The notes: generated by a model from the sequence alone, not told the origin. Counted from the stretch's first letter, positions 8,430 through 17,363 are shown. The stretch: DNA of 42,062 nt from Natranaerobius trueperi (GCF_002216005.1 NZ_NIQC01000021.1:1-42062); one strand, 5' to 3'. Program-made: numbers and translations.

Positions 8430-9008
8430 TCACCCCTCATCACCTTTAAGTTCAAAAAAATCTTCTATTTCTAAATGGGGTTCATATTTCGGTTTCCATA
8501 ATTCTAACCACTCAATTGTACATTTCATATTTATATTCCATTCCTTGACTATTTCTTTTGCTTTATAAAATTCTTCATCGGTCCATTCCCTACTAGCAAA
8601 AGTAGTATTAATTAAACTAATATGAAACTCCCACTCTTCAGGAAAAGGCCGGCTAGATAATCCTTCTTCTTTTAGCTTTGTATGTATCCCTTGCGATAAT
8701 TTTTGCAAACAATCAGTCTTTTCAACGTATAAATTAATAGATTTATAAGGGGGATCAAAAAAACTAAAACCTTTTACGAATAATTCAAAAGGGTTCTTAT
8801 TATCACATTCTTTTTTAATTATTTTAATAGCCTTGTCATACTTGTATTTGTCATCTATACTAATATGATCAATGGTCACATGTAAAGGAGGCAACTTTGA
8901 AGTATATATATTAAACTTTTGGTTCAGTTTTTCTTGTATACTTTGAGCTACCTTTAATAGTCTTCCTCGTGGAATAGCTACTAAAAATAATTTATTTTCA
9001 ATACTCAT
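8430..9008 (-). CDS. 2H phosphoesterase superfamily protein (2'-5' RNA ligase-like)
   Basis: Two HxTx/HxSx motifs define the 2H superfamily: HVTI at residues 43-46 and HISL at 129-132, the expected spacing. These His residues hydrolyse 2',3'-cyclic phosphates or 2'-5' linkages in RNA or nucleotides. The length (192 residues) fits. The ATG at 9008 follows AGGTGATTG; a GTG nine bases upstream is less well placed. It forms a two-gene operon with the DUF2225 protein. The actual substrate is unknown; YjcG-like and LigT-like roles are both possible. Confidence 0.82.
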   Translation of the reverse strand: MSIENKLFLVAIPRGRLLKVAQSIQEKLNQKFNIYTSKLPPLHVTIDHISIDDKYKYDKAIKIIKKECDNKNPFELFVKGFSFFDPPYKSINLYVEKTDCLQKLSQGIHTKLKEEGLSSRPFPEEWEFHISLINTTFASREWTDEEFYKAKEIVKEWNINMKCTIEWLELWKPKYEPHLEIEDFFELKGDEG

Positions 9009-10090
9009 AACAATCACCTATCTTTTCTAATACAAAATTAGTCATAGTAATTTTATCACATCAATTTGTAATAATAAACTAATTGAATTAAGAGTTCTAA
9101 GTTGCAATATTAAATTGAACTAGTTTCCAACTGTAATATAAAAATTGTTACTCCAGTAGAACACTACACTGTTCTAAGAACGCCTCGTCCGGAGATAAGT
9201 AGCCAAGGATCCGTCTGGGTAAGGTATTGCACCAGGTTTGAACTCTAGCAATTGCTTGTGATGAAAAATCAGAGAGACTCTTCCCTTTTGGGATGAAACG
9301 TCTAATCAAGCCGGTATGTCGTTCGTTAGTTCCTCTTTCTCCAGAAGAGTAAGGATGTGCAAAGTAAACTTTGGTGTTACTAGTTTTCTCTAAAGATGCT
9401 AGATCTGCAAACTCTAAACCATTATCAGCAGTAAAGCTCTTGAAGACTTTTGAAAAACTATCACCCATTTCATAAGTCAGGTTTGCTAAAGTTTCTTGTA
9501 CAGCTTCAGTCGTTTTAGCAGGAATCTTACGTATAATTTCTTTGCGAGTTTTCCTCTCAGTAATAGTTAGTAACACAGGTTCAGTTTTTGTTTTCTTACC
9601 AATCACGGTGTCAATTTCCCAGTGACCCAAATACTTGACGATCATTTACTTCTTTAGGTCGTTCGCTAATACTCGTTCCTAAAATCTTTTTATGTTTTCT
9701 AATTCGTTTAGGTTTAGTCCTGCGTCTAGTTTTTAGCGGTAGATCGATTTTTTTAATATTGAGTAAACCTGCATCAACGTAATTATAAAGCGTTTTAGTT
9801 GATACCATAGTTTGTTTAGGGAATTTGTTTTGTCTTTTGAGAGACCCACAAATAGAATCCAAAGAAAACTTGGAATTCCAAAACAAATTTGTAGCATGAT
9901 TGATGAATTCTTCACATTGTAAAAACTTAAATTTAGGTCCGCAGTTCTTTCGGTTCTTTTCATATATTCTTTTAGCTGTATCTGGATAATAAATTTGACA
10001 TAGTCTAAGAGCCTTGATTTGAGTTACTGTGCCTCTTTTTAGTTCATTTCGAATAGTGTTTGATGCTCTATTTAAAATTTTTCCAATAGC

Positions 10091-11655
10091 GTCAGACTGT
10101 CTAACAATTAAACGAATATTTATTACAAAAAAGATGAAATTAGCCATTGCTGTCGAATTTATATAATAAAGGAGTTGATAGCGATGGCTTTTATTGAAAG
10201 CATAGATAGAAATTTATTTCCAAATACATTAGATGACTATGTTAGTGAAGATAATCCTGTAAGAGTAATTGACGCTTATGTTGATAGCCTTAATTTAGAA
10301 GAAATCGGATTTAAAACTTATTCTGGCAATAATGCTGGACAAAAGCCATATAAAAGAAAACACTTACTTAAGTTGTACATATATTGTTATATGAATAAGA
10401 TAAGGTCTTCACGTAGAATAGAAATGGAAACAACTAGAAATATGGAAGTGATGTGGCTGGTAGGAAAAGTTACACCTGATCATGGAACAATCTCTGCTTT
10501 TATGAAAGTTAATCGGAAAGCCATAAAACAATTATTTAAGGAATTCACCCTTATGCTAAAAGGTTTCGGTCTTGTAAATGGGGAAATTGTTGCCATAGAT
10601 GGGACAAAAATAAAAGCCAGTAATTCAAAGAGCAAACATTTTACCGAAAATATCATTAAAAAGAAAATTGAGTACTATGAAGCTAAAATTGATGAATATA
10701 TCAATGAGTTCCTAGAAACTCCAGAAAACCATGATATGAAACAAGTTATGGATGAAAAAGTTGAAAGTTACAAAGCTAGAATTGATCAACTTAATTCCCT
10801 CAAAAAAGAACTTAAAGACGAGGGAAAAAGCAGGTCTGTTTAACCGATCCGAAGCTAAATCTATGAAGAATAATGAAAAATATGAAGTCTGTTATAATAT
10901 GCAGGCAGTAGTCGATAACAAATATAAATTCTTGGTGGACTTTGAAGTAGTAAATGATATAAATGATCAGAGCCAATTATCAAATATGATAACAAAAACA
11001 AGGAGTATATTCAGTGATCAAAAAATTACGGCACTAGCAGATACAGGGTATTTTATATGTCTGAAATACTAGCAGCATCAGATGAAAAGACAGAAATATT
11101 GATTAAAAACAAAATCAGGTTTTGAAAAAACGAATTTTCAATATGACAAATCAAAAGATATTTATAGATGCCCATTAGGTTATCCACTAGAGTTCAAATG
11201 GAACGGAAAGAACAGAGGAAAAAACAATAGACGTTACGTGTGTAAGGGTCACCTGGAATGTGGAAAAAAATCTGAATGTACATCAGCAAAAGCGGGACGA
11301 ATTATAGCAAGATTTGAAGATGAAGAGTTTATAGATAAAGTACATGAAAATACCATTAGGAAGAAAGATCTCTACAACTTAGGAGCTCTATAGTTGAGCA
11401 TCCTTTTGGAACTATCAAAAGATCTTTTACATATTTTTTAACAAGAGGGCTAAACTCTGTAAATGCTGAAGCAGGGTTTATTAGCCTTGCTTATAATCTA
11501 AAAAGATTGATTAATATCATGGGAGTTAGGGATTTGGTAAGGCTCTTCAAGCAAGTACTACCTTCTTTAAAATTGCATTTTACTATTTTTGGAGTAATAT
11601 ACCGCAAAAGGTATTATATTATGGGGCTGCTAAATTAATCGTTAGACAATCTGAC
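10091..11655 (+). mobile_element. IS1182-family element nested in IS30 copy A
   Basis: The terminal inverted repeats GTCAGACTGTCTAACAATTA (from 10091) and, on the other strand, GTCAGATTGTCTAACGATTA (from 11655) differ at two positions. The flanking IS30 sequence rejoins exactly without duplicated bases. The transposase inside is broken. It is about 1.57 kb long. Confidence 0.85.
10184..11638 (+). pseudogene. IS1182-family transposase, frameshifted
   Basis: The N-terminus (FIESIDRNLFPNTLDDYVSEDNPVRVIDAYVDSL) and the first catalytic Asp (IVAIDGTKIKASNSK) are typical of IS1182. The ATG at 10184 follows AAAGGAG. The frame shifts near 10830 into the next segment (EKYEVCYNMQAVVD, ITALADTGYF), again near 11055, and several more times through the Cys-rich part (HLECGKKSEC) to the C-terminal end (VEHPFGTIKRSF, FISLAYNLKRLINI). 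All domains are still recognisable, so the decay is recent, but no full protein can be made. Confidence 0.9.
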
Positions 11656-11755
11656 GTACGGAGTGTAGCCTTGCTTATGCAGTAACTCAATTTTTCCTTG
11701 CTCGAAATCATTTAGGTGTTTATTCTTGCGGGAAGTCGGTGTATCATAAAGTGAT

Positions 11756-11827
11756 CCATAGTGTGCACCCTTCCTGTAATTAGTTTTTTCTGGCGAATTA
11801 ATTATATTACAGTTGGGTCCACTATGG
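11756..11827 (-). promoter_or_regulatory. Start-codon-sequestering hairpin of IS30 copy A
   Basis: On the minus strand, CCATAGTG near the element end pairs with CACTATGG, which contains the transposase ATG (11759). Inner pairings of ACCC/GGGT and CTGTAAT/ATTACAG are also kept. The same structure occurs in copies C and D. Confidence 0.7.
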
Positions 11828-12023
11828 AGTTTTTTATTTAGTTCAATTTGATTTTACAATTAAGCTTGAATTAAGAGTTTTTAATATTGTGATTTAAATA
11901 CAGGACTTTTGTTCTTCTTATAGAATACTATATAGAAAGAGTAGTATTAAATAAATCAGGAGTCTGTTAAGTTATTATTAAAAATGAGCTCACTTAATCG
12001 CAAGATTTTAAAAGATTTGGCAG

Positions 12024-13044
12024 TCATGCGGCATTACCATTTAAAAGCCAAAAAGTTCTAGTACGATTAGAGTACTTAATACCAGCAACTTGAGCAAGAG
12101 TAGACTGGTTTAAATCATTGCTTGTCCTAACAAAGTTAAAAAGCAAAAATAAAGACAGCGATAAGCTTGTTAGCGGACTGGTAAGAAGCAAAGCCTCTGC
12201 GTTGCTTAACCCAACTTTTAAGAATTTGAAAAAAAGATTCAATTAAGTTGTTAGAGATATCATCTTCAAAAGACTCGACTCTGATGTGATTAGAATTAGG
12301 GAACAAAACTTTAATTGGAGCATTATAAGCCCAATATCTATCTGTAACGATGCTTTGAGGTTGTCCAAAATGTTTCTTAGCATAGTTCAGCACTTTGAAA
12401 GCAGCCTAGCTATCTCTGTAATGCAAGCACAAATCTAGTTTCAGCATCAATAACAGTCCAGGCATAAAATTTTTTGCCTTTAACTTTAATTATAGTTTCG
12501 TCAACATGCCACTCATCAGAAGAGTCAAGATCAGCAGGCTTTAGATATCTAGAGATATAAAGAAAAAGAGGTGCAAATTTTTTAGTCCAGTCAGCAATAG
12601 TAACATGAGACACTTTAATTCCTTCACAATCAAGAAAGAACTGAGAGACATTTCTATTAGAGCTACCGTTGATAAAGTACAGGTAAAGAGCTCTAATAAC
12701 AGTATGAAGAGAATGTCTCATGTTAGAAAAGTCTACTTTCCCGTTAATATCAAGTTGTGAAGGCTCAGGAATACTTTGAGGTTTAGGGACATAAAAAGAA
12801 TGATTACACTTTGTCCCAACACCTCAAATTAGAATAAAATTCATAGTCGTGATGTAAAAACGATGCTTTACCGCATTTAGGGCAAAAGGGATATTTGCGA
12901 GGCTTATTAGGCCTCTTTTATCCCCGCCCTCAGAAAGTGTCTAGGTGCCCAGTGACGACCACATTTTTTGCATAAAAACTTTTCATTACCGTATTTGTCA
13001 TACCCATAACCGTAAAGGTTGTTTGAATAGCATCTAGGACACAC
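12024..13044 (-). pseudogene. Zinc-ribbon DDE transposase (IS6/IS240-like core), broken
   Basis: On the minus strand the start region encodes two zinc knuckles, CPRCYSNN...CKKCGRHW and FCPKCGKASFLHHDYEF. A DDE core follows: WHVDETIIKVKGKKFYAWTVID, VTDRYWAYN, and the Glu in NNLIESFFQILK, with RGFASYQSAN and, in another frame, FNFVRTSNDLNQSTLAQVAGI at the end. At least three frame changes are visible (near 12930, 12400 and 12150). The combination of N-terminal zinc ribbons with an IS6-like catalytic domain is seen in clostridial and archaeal elements; the exact IS family is uncertain. The end of this remnant abuts the leader of the next gene, so the insertion may have altered that gene's upstream region. 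Confidence 0.8.
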
Positions 13045-13180
13045 AACTTAAGCCATGGATCAGTCTCCTTTTTCCAGGAGGGTTTATTTTATGCCTAAAA
13101 ACATCATAACTCCGGGACGGAGACTAATTCAAATATCATACAACTTTAAAGAACTTAAATCAGAAACAGGAGGGATGTTA

Positions 13181-14452
13181 TTGGAAAAGATTGAAATAAT
13201 TAATACCTTAAAAGAAGATAATGTTGTAGCTGCTGGTTGCACAGAACCAGTTGCTGTTGGTCTAGCTGCAGCTGCTGCCTATGAACAGGTAGAAGGGACT
13301 TTAATTAAAGTTGAAGTTTGGACTGATCCGAATATCTATAAAAATGGCCTTGGAGTTGTAATACCTGGGACCCAAAAAGCAGGTTTAAATCTTGCAGCTG
13401 CATTGGGAAGTTTAATAGGGCAAACTGATAAAAATTTAGAAATTTTCAGTGATGTCAAATACGATTTCCTAAATAAAGCACAAAAACTAATTGAACAAGA
13501 TAAAGTAATAGTTAATCCTCTGGATAAAAAATCTCCCCTTTATGTAGAAGCTATTGTTTCTACAGACAAAGGTACAGGAAAAGCAATTATAAAAGAAAGT
13601 CATGATAATATCACTTATTTAGAATGCAATGGAAAGCCAGTTTATAAAAAAGACATTAATACAGCAAAATCAAAGGATCAAAAGATTAATTACTCTGAGT
13701 TTAATATAGCGGAATTTATAGAACTGGTAGAATCAATAGATCTAAAAAAAATTCAATTTTTAAATGAAGGAATACAATTAAATATGAAAATTGCAGAATA
13801 TGGCTTAAATAAATCACCAGGTTTTGGAGTAGGATCAAAAATTTCTAACCTAATAGCAAATCAGAAACTACCTAGTGATCTAAGTAACAAAATAAAAGCT
13901 TGGACAGCTGCCGCCTGCGATGCTAGAATGTCTGGTGTTAACTTACCAGTAATGAGCTGTTCTGGGAGTGGCAACCAAGGTATAATGACAACTATACCTC
14001 TTGCTATAACAGCAAGTGAATTAGATTGTACACATGATCAATTGTTGAAAGCGCGTGCTATCGCTATTATTTTAACTAATTACATTAAACACCACATAGG
14101 AAATTTATCAGCAATATGCGGAGGGGCTGTAGCAGCTTCAATAGGTGCATCAGCTGGAATAGCTTATTTATTAAAAGGATCAACAGATCAAATAGTTGCT
14201 GTTATAGATAATATTATAGCTAATAATTCAGGTGTGGTCTGTGATGGAGCGAAACCAAGTTGTGCTATAAAACTAATGACAGCAGCTGACTTATCATATC
14301 AAACTGCTCTCCTGTCAGTTAATGGGTTACATATCTCTTGCGGGAATGGAATTATTGTTGGAAAAACTGAAAAAACGGTACAAAACCTAGGACAACTTTC
14401 TCGTGAAGGTATGGAAAAAACTGATGAAACTATATTTAAAATTATGTTTTAA
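13181..14452 (+). CDS. cyuA: L-cysteine desulfidase-like protein (CyuA/YhaM, UPF0597 family)
   Basis: Members of this family use a [4Fe-4S] cluster to break L-cysteine into pyruvate, ammonia and sulfide, and they resemble the L-serine dehydratase alpha subunit. The diagnostic AAGCTEPVAVGLAAAAA is at the N-terminus. Cluster or active-site cysteines are present: C20, C260 (SCSGSGNQG), C313 (ICGGAVAAS), and C354/C361 (CDGAKPSC). I chose the TTG at 13181 because AGGAGG lies seven bases before it and the homologous N-terminus begins there. The frame stays open back to 13055 (423 versus 465 residues), but that extension runs to the edge of the transposon remnant and looks non-homologous. It is a single gene with a strong terminator. 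It appears intact and is likely cytoplasmic. Confidence 0.85.
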   Translation: MEKIEIINTLKEDNVVAAGCTEPVAVGLAAAAAYEQVEGTLIKVEVWTDPNIYKNGLGVVIPGTQKAGLNLAAALGSLIGQTDKNLEIFSDVKYDFLNKAQKLIEQDKVIVNPLDKKSPLYVEAIVSTDKGTGKAIIKESHDNITYLECNGKPVYKKDINTAKSKDQKINYSEFNIAEFIELVESIDLKKIQFLNEGIQLNMKIAEYGLNKSPGFGVGSKISNLIANQKLPSDLSNKIKAWTAAACDARMSGVNLPVMSCSGSGNQGIMTTIPLAITASELDCTHDQLLKARAIAIILTNYIKHHIGNLSAICGGAVAASIGASAGIAYLLKGSTDQIVAVIDNIIANNSGVVCDGAKPSCAIKLMTAADLSYQTALLSVNGLHISCGNGIIVGKTEKTVQNLGQLSREGMEKTDETIFKIMF

Positions 14453-14455
14453 TAA

Positions 14456-14506
14456 ATAAAGCCCATCTTTTCAATAATACAAACGAAAAGATGGGCTTTA
14501 TTTATT
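14456..14506. terminator. Strong bidirectional terminator
   Basis: AATAAAGCCCATCTTTTC pairs with GAAAAGATGGGCTTTATT across a 12-base loop. There are T-rich tracts in both directions, serving cyuA (plus strand) and the small Cys-rich gene (minus strand). Confidence 0.92.
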
Positions 14507-14632
14507 AATCATTAAATTCACATGAATGTTCTTTATCATCACCATGACACTTTTAACTTGTTTTGGACTACATTTTTCAGGTTTATCTTTTAAATTGTTC
14601 GGATATTTGCAAGTACTTTCTTTGTCACACAT
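14505..14632 (-). pseudogene. Small Cys-rich protein, probably frameshifted
   Basis: The ATG at 14632 has AAAGGAGGG upstream. The first 27 codons read MCDKESTCKYPNNLKDKPEK followed by CSPKQVK. One missing A in the AAA run after this point would restore KCHGDDKEHSCEFND and a stop at 14505. Without it the frame runs to a stop at 14498 with a non-Cys tail. The restored form has a Cys/His pattern suited to metal binding (C2, C8, C21, then CH..HSC). I know similar tiny proteins beside ArsR regulators in anaerobes only from memory, and their function is not established. Removing IS30 copy C places this gene about 40 bases after the ABC permease, as the third gene of that operon. A sequencing error is the alternative to a true frameshift. 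Confidence 0.6.
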
Positions 14633-14717
14633 AACACTTCCCTCCTTTCTTTAATAAAATAAATAATAATTAATCAATCCGCTTAATTGTAAAATCAAAT
14701 TGAACTAAATAAAAACT

Positions 14718-14790
14718 CCATAGTGGACCCAACTGTAATATAATTAAATCACCACAAAATAACCAATTACAGGAAGGGTGCACACTATGG
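14718..14790 (+). promoter_or_regulatory. Hairpin hiding the IS30 transposase ribosome site and start codon
   Basis: Three stacked pairings are visible: CCATAGTG (14718-14725) with CACTATGG (14783-14790), ACCC (14727-14730) with GGGT (14776-14779), and CTGTAAT (14733-14739) with ATTACAG (14766-14772). The ATG at 14787 and the AGGAAGGG ribosome site are inside the stem. A transcript entering from outside would fold this way, while one starting inside the element would lack the 5' arm. Confidence 0.7.
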
Positions 14791-15537
14791 ATTACCTTAA
14801 TAATACACCAACATCCCGCAATAATAAACAATTAAATGACTTTGAGCGGGGACAAATTGAGCTAGTAAATAGACAAGGGTACAATCCCAACTATATAGCA
14901 AAATTCTTGAACAGATCACCTAACACCATTCGAAATGAATTGAAAAGAGGCACTGTTACTCAGATCAAGCAGAATAAAGTTGTGAGATCTATTACCCTGA
15001 TGTAGGCCGAAAAAGAATTTAGGTACTAGTATTAGTGAACGCCCTAAAGAGGTAGATAACCGCCAAGTCTTTGGTCACTGGGAAATTGATACTTTGATTG
15101 GTAAGAAAACAAAAAATGAACCAGTTTTACTTACCATTACTGAAAGAGTAACTCGTAAAGAAATCATACGTAAGATTCCAGCAAAAACAACAGAAGCTGT
15201 GCAAGAGTGTCTAACAAACATAGCTATTGAAATGGGTGATAACTTTTCAAAGGTATTTAAAAGTTTTACAGCTGACAATGGCTTAGAGTTTGCTGAACTA
15301 GCTACATTAGAAGCAAATAACGAAATCAAGGTTTATTTCGCCCATCCTTACTCTTCTGGAGAAAGAGGCACTAATGAACGTCATAATGGACTTATTAGAC
15401 GATTCATTCCCAAGGGCAAGAGCCTATTGGATTACTCATTAGATTCGATAGCTAAAGTTCAAGCCTGGTGCAACACTTTGCCCAGACGGATATTTGGTTA
15501 TTTATCTCCAGAACACTGTAGCGCTCTAATTAAGTGA
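14787..15537 (+). pseudogene. IS30-family transposase with internal deletion (copy C)
   Basis: The N-terminal 65 codons (MDYLNNTPTSRNNKQLNDFE ... SPNTIRNELKRGTVTQI) contain the helix-turn-helix. After about 14990 roughly 300 bases are missing compared with copy A. The C-terminal DDE domain continues from RPKEVDNRQVFGHWEIDTLIG (about 15040) to 15537 (SFTADNGLEFAEL, HPYSSGERGTNERHNGLIRR). The last part reads SPEHCSALIK, also shortened. The protein is not functional. Confidence 0.9.
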
Positions 15538-15586
15538 CATATATTACAGTTGGAAACATGTTCAATTTAATATTGCAATTTAGCAA

Positions 15587-16330
15587 TTAATCAATCCATT
15601 TATATCTTACTGTTTTTATACTATAGAGAAATAAACCTATACAAAACACAAGTAAAATAACAAAGTTTATATATAAAGGTAAATTTCCTGTTTGATTAAT
15701 TGCTTCTCTTAAAATATCAACACCATATGTTAGTGGTAAAATATATGAAACCGGTCTTAATATTAAAGGTAACTCAAAAACTGGTACGAATAAGCCACAT
15801 AAAAACATCATTGGAAATCTAAAAAAATTAGAATATGTTTGTGCTTGGAAAACTTCACGAACAGAAACAGCTATAAATAGTCCGAGAAAAGTACAACTAA
15901 CAGCTGTTAAAAAGACACTTCCCATTATTATTAAAAAGTTTATAAAAGTAACCTCAATGAAATAGGTAATTATTATTATAGGAAGTACAGCATTTATCAT
16001 TCCAAAAATAATAGCTCCCATAGTTTTAGATAACATTAATAAATTCAAATCAATAGGTGCTAGTAATAGCCGTTCGAATGATCTACAACGTTTTTCAAAG
16101 GTAATAGTAACTGCTAACATAGAAGTTGTGCCAAATAAGATGGAAATTGCAATTACCCCTGGAAAAACATCAATTATTTCTAAATGTCCTTCTGATCTTA
16201 TTAAAAACATCAACATCCAGGCAAAAGGAAATATCAGGCCCCAACTGATATTTGGAGGTTTCAAGTAATAACTCTTGACATCTTTTGTTAATATATTAAC
16301 AAAAGCTATTAATTCAGCTTTACTAATCAT
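15587..16330 (-). CDS. ABC-2 type transporter permease
   Basis: This 247-residue membrane protein has six predicted transmembrane helices (for example GLIFPFAWMLMFLI, VIAISILFGTTSML, FLIIMGSVFLTAVSCTFLGLF, FVILLVFCIGLFLYSI). The cytoplasmic segment FEKRCRSFERLLLAPIDLNLLMLSKTMGA is typical of ABC-2/DrrB permeases. It pairs with the ATPase encoded just upstream (8-base overlap) to form an exporter. The ATG at 16330 is inside the end of the ATPase gene. The stop codon lies in the target duplication of IS30 copy C, so the insertion left the protein intact but cut it off from the following gene. The substrate is unknown; DrrAB-type exporters carry drugs or lipids. Confidence 0.88.
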   Translation of the reverse strand: MISKAELIAFVNILTKDVKSYYLKPPNISWGLIFPFAWMLMFLIRSEGHLEIIDVFPGVIAISILFGTTSMLAVTITFEKRCRSFERLLLAPIDLNLLMLSKTMGAIIFGMINAVLPIIIITYFIEVTFINFLIIMGSVFLTAVSCTFLGLFIAVSVREVFQAQTYSNFFRFPMMFLCGLFVPVFELPLILRPVSYILPLTYGVDILREAINQTGNLPLYINFVILLVFCIGLFLYSIKTVRYKWID

Positions 16331-17306
16331 GGGTGCTCTCCCCCTTCTCAGTTTTTAAAAAGTTAGATTCAATCCCTGTCATCCTAACAAAGACATCTTC
16401 TAATGACAATTTTAGTACTTTCGCTTCTAATACATTAATTTTTAGTTTATTAAAAAATTCTATATAAGGGAAAATAGTAGTAAAGTCTTCTGACTCGATA
16501 ACAACATAAGATTTAGATTTAATATTAACTAATTTAACATTGAATTGTTCTTTTATTTGCTTTTCTATACCTGGAGTGACCTTATCAACAACAAACTCTA
16601 TTGTTTTTCCTTTATTTTCGTCTATTAGTAGTTTATTTGTCTTGTCAATTTTTACGATCTGACCATTTACTATAAAAGCAATTCTTTCACAAAGACGTTC
16701 AGCTTCTTCAATATAATGTGTAGTTAAAAAAACTGTTTTCCCATCATAATTTAACTGTTTAATTAATGATCGAATATCCCTCGCACTCTGGATATCTATG
16801 CCTGTTGTAGGTTCATCTAAAAATAATATTTTTGGTTGGTGCATTAAAGCTGCTGCTATAGTAAGTTTTCTTTTCATTCCTTTAGAATAATATCTAAATA
16901 ATTTATTTTTGACTTCAGACAAATTAAATTTTTTAAGAAGCTGTTTTGCCCTATCAGCTCTGGTTCTTTTATCAATACCATATAATGAGCCTGTGAAAAA
17001 TAAGTTTTCAAAACCAGTTAATTCATCATACATATTACTTTCATCTGGTACTACACCAATTATTTTCTTCAATTCTTTATGGTTTTTCTCAAAATCATTC
17101 CCTAACACAAAGTACTCACCTGAAGTTATCCGGGAAAGTCCTGTCAACATATTTATTGTAGAACTTTTTCCTGCACCATTTGGACCTAAAAATCCAAAAG
17201 TTTCACCTGATTCTATGTAAAAACAAATATTATCTGCAGCTTTAAAATCACCAAACTTTTTAGTTAAATTGTTCACTTCAATTAAAGGTTGTTTGTTATA
17301 TTTCAC
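16323..17306 (-). CDS. ABC transporter ATP-binding protein (DrrA-like)
   Basis: This 327-residue ATPase has Walker A GPNGAGKSS (41-49), an ABC signature variant YSKGMKRK (140-147), Walker B LFLDEP (161-166) and the switch His in TTHY. A C-terminal region of about 100 residues (from VDKVTPGIEKQIKEQF) is the DrrA-type regulatory extension. It energises export through the permease encoded immediately after it. The start is a GTG at 17306 with GGAGG upstream. It is divergent from an ArsR-type repressor gene 158 bases away, with dyad repeats between them, so metal- or metalloid-controlled export is plausible but inferred. Confidence 0.9.
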   Translation of the reverse strand: MKYNKQPLIEVNNLTKKFGDFKAADNICFYIESGETFGFLGPNGAGKSSTINMLTGLSRITSGEYFVLGNDFEKNHKELKKIIGVVPDESNMYDELTGFENLFFTGSLYGIDKRTRADRAKQLLKKFNLSEVKNKLFRYYSKGMKRKLTIAAALMHQPKILFLDEPTTGIDIQSARDIRSLIKQLNYDGKTVFLTTHYIEEAERLCERIAFIVNGQIVKIDKTNKLLIDENKGKTIEFVVDKVTPGIEKQIKEQFNVKLVNIKSKSYVVIESEDFTTIFPYIEFFNKLKINVLEAKVLKLSLEDVFVRMTGIESNFLKTEKGESTHD

Positions 17307-17326
17307 TTTTATTTACCTCCATCTAT

Positions 17327-17363
17327 TTAAGTCATCGCTTAATCAGATATTAATTCGCTTAAT
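17327..17363. promoter_or_regulatory. Candidate ArsR-type operator
   Basis: Two dyads lie in the divergent intergenic region: TTAAG-6-CTTAA (17327-17342) and ATTAA-5-TTAAT (17349-17363). They share the direct repeat TCGCTTAAT spaced 20 bases apart, two helical turns. The position just upstream of the ABC operon start suits a repressor site. Confidence 0.5.

Larger units (their letters stand above)
9148..11759 (-). pseudogene. IS30-family transposase, split and frameshifted (copy A)
   Basis: The C-terminal DDE integrase part (GHWEIDTVIGKKTK, SFTADNGLEFADL, FAHPYSSGERGTNERHTGLIRRF) is at 9148-9640. The middle and helix-turn-helix part (ASNTIRNELKRGTVTQIK) is at 9640-10090. The first codons lie beyond the IS1182 insert at 11656-11759. 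There is a frameshift near 9630 (RQVFG to GHWEID) and another close to the start (one base lost compared with copy D). Splicing out the IS1182 element joins GGC-TAC-ACT-CCG-TAC to GCT-ATT-GGA in frame, matching the other copies. The protein is inactive. Confidence 0.9.
9097..11865 (-). mobile_element. IS30-family element, copy A, interrupted by an IS1182-family element
   Basis: The transposase-start end lies at about 11841-11865 (minus strand GCTTAATTGTAAAATC...) and the other end at about 9097-9120. Both ends share TTG(C/T)AA(T/A)AT(T/C)AAATTGAAC. The element is flanked by a 14 bp direct repeat, TTGAATTAAGAGTT, at 9083-9096 and 11866-11879, taken as the target-site duplication. The IS1182-family element occupies 10091-11655. 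Without that insert the element would be about 1.2 kb. The ends match those of copies C (14681-15584) and D (33729-34109). Confidence 0.85.
14681..15584 (+). mobile_element. IS30-family element, copy C (internally deleted)
   Basis: The ends are GCTTAATTGTAAAATC... (14681) and ...GATTGCAATTTAGC-type at 15584 (actual ATATTGCAATTTAGC). It is flanked by the 13 bp direct repeat AATTAATCAATCC at 14668-14680 and 15585-15597. The right copy of this repeat contains the stop codon of the ABC permease. The element is about 0.9 kb, some 0.3 kb shorter than a full copy. Confidence 0.88.

Noticed and set aside
13055-13180. N-terminal extension of the cysteine desulfidase-like gene (ATG at 13055 or 13091)
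   Set aside because: The family N-terminus begins at the TTG at 13181, which has AGGAGG at the right distance. The extension borders the transposon remnant and looks unrelated, although GGAGG before 13091 is noted.
13052-13180. Possible riboswitch or T-box before the cysteine desulfidase-like gene
   Set aside because: Only a small CTCCG/CGGAG hairpin (about 13111-13123) is visible. There is no T-box motif, anti-terminator or known aptamer core.
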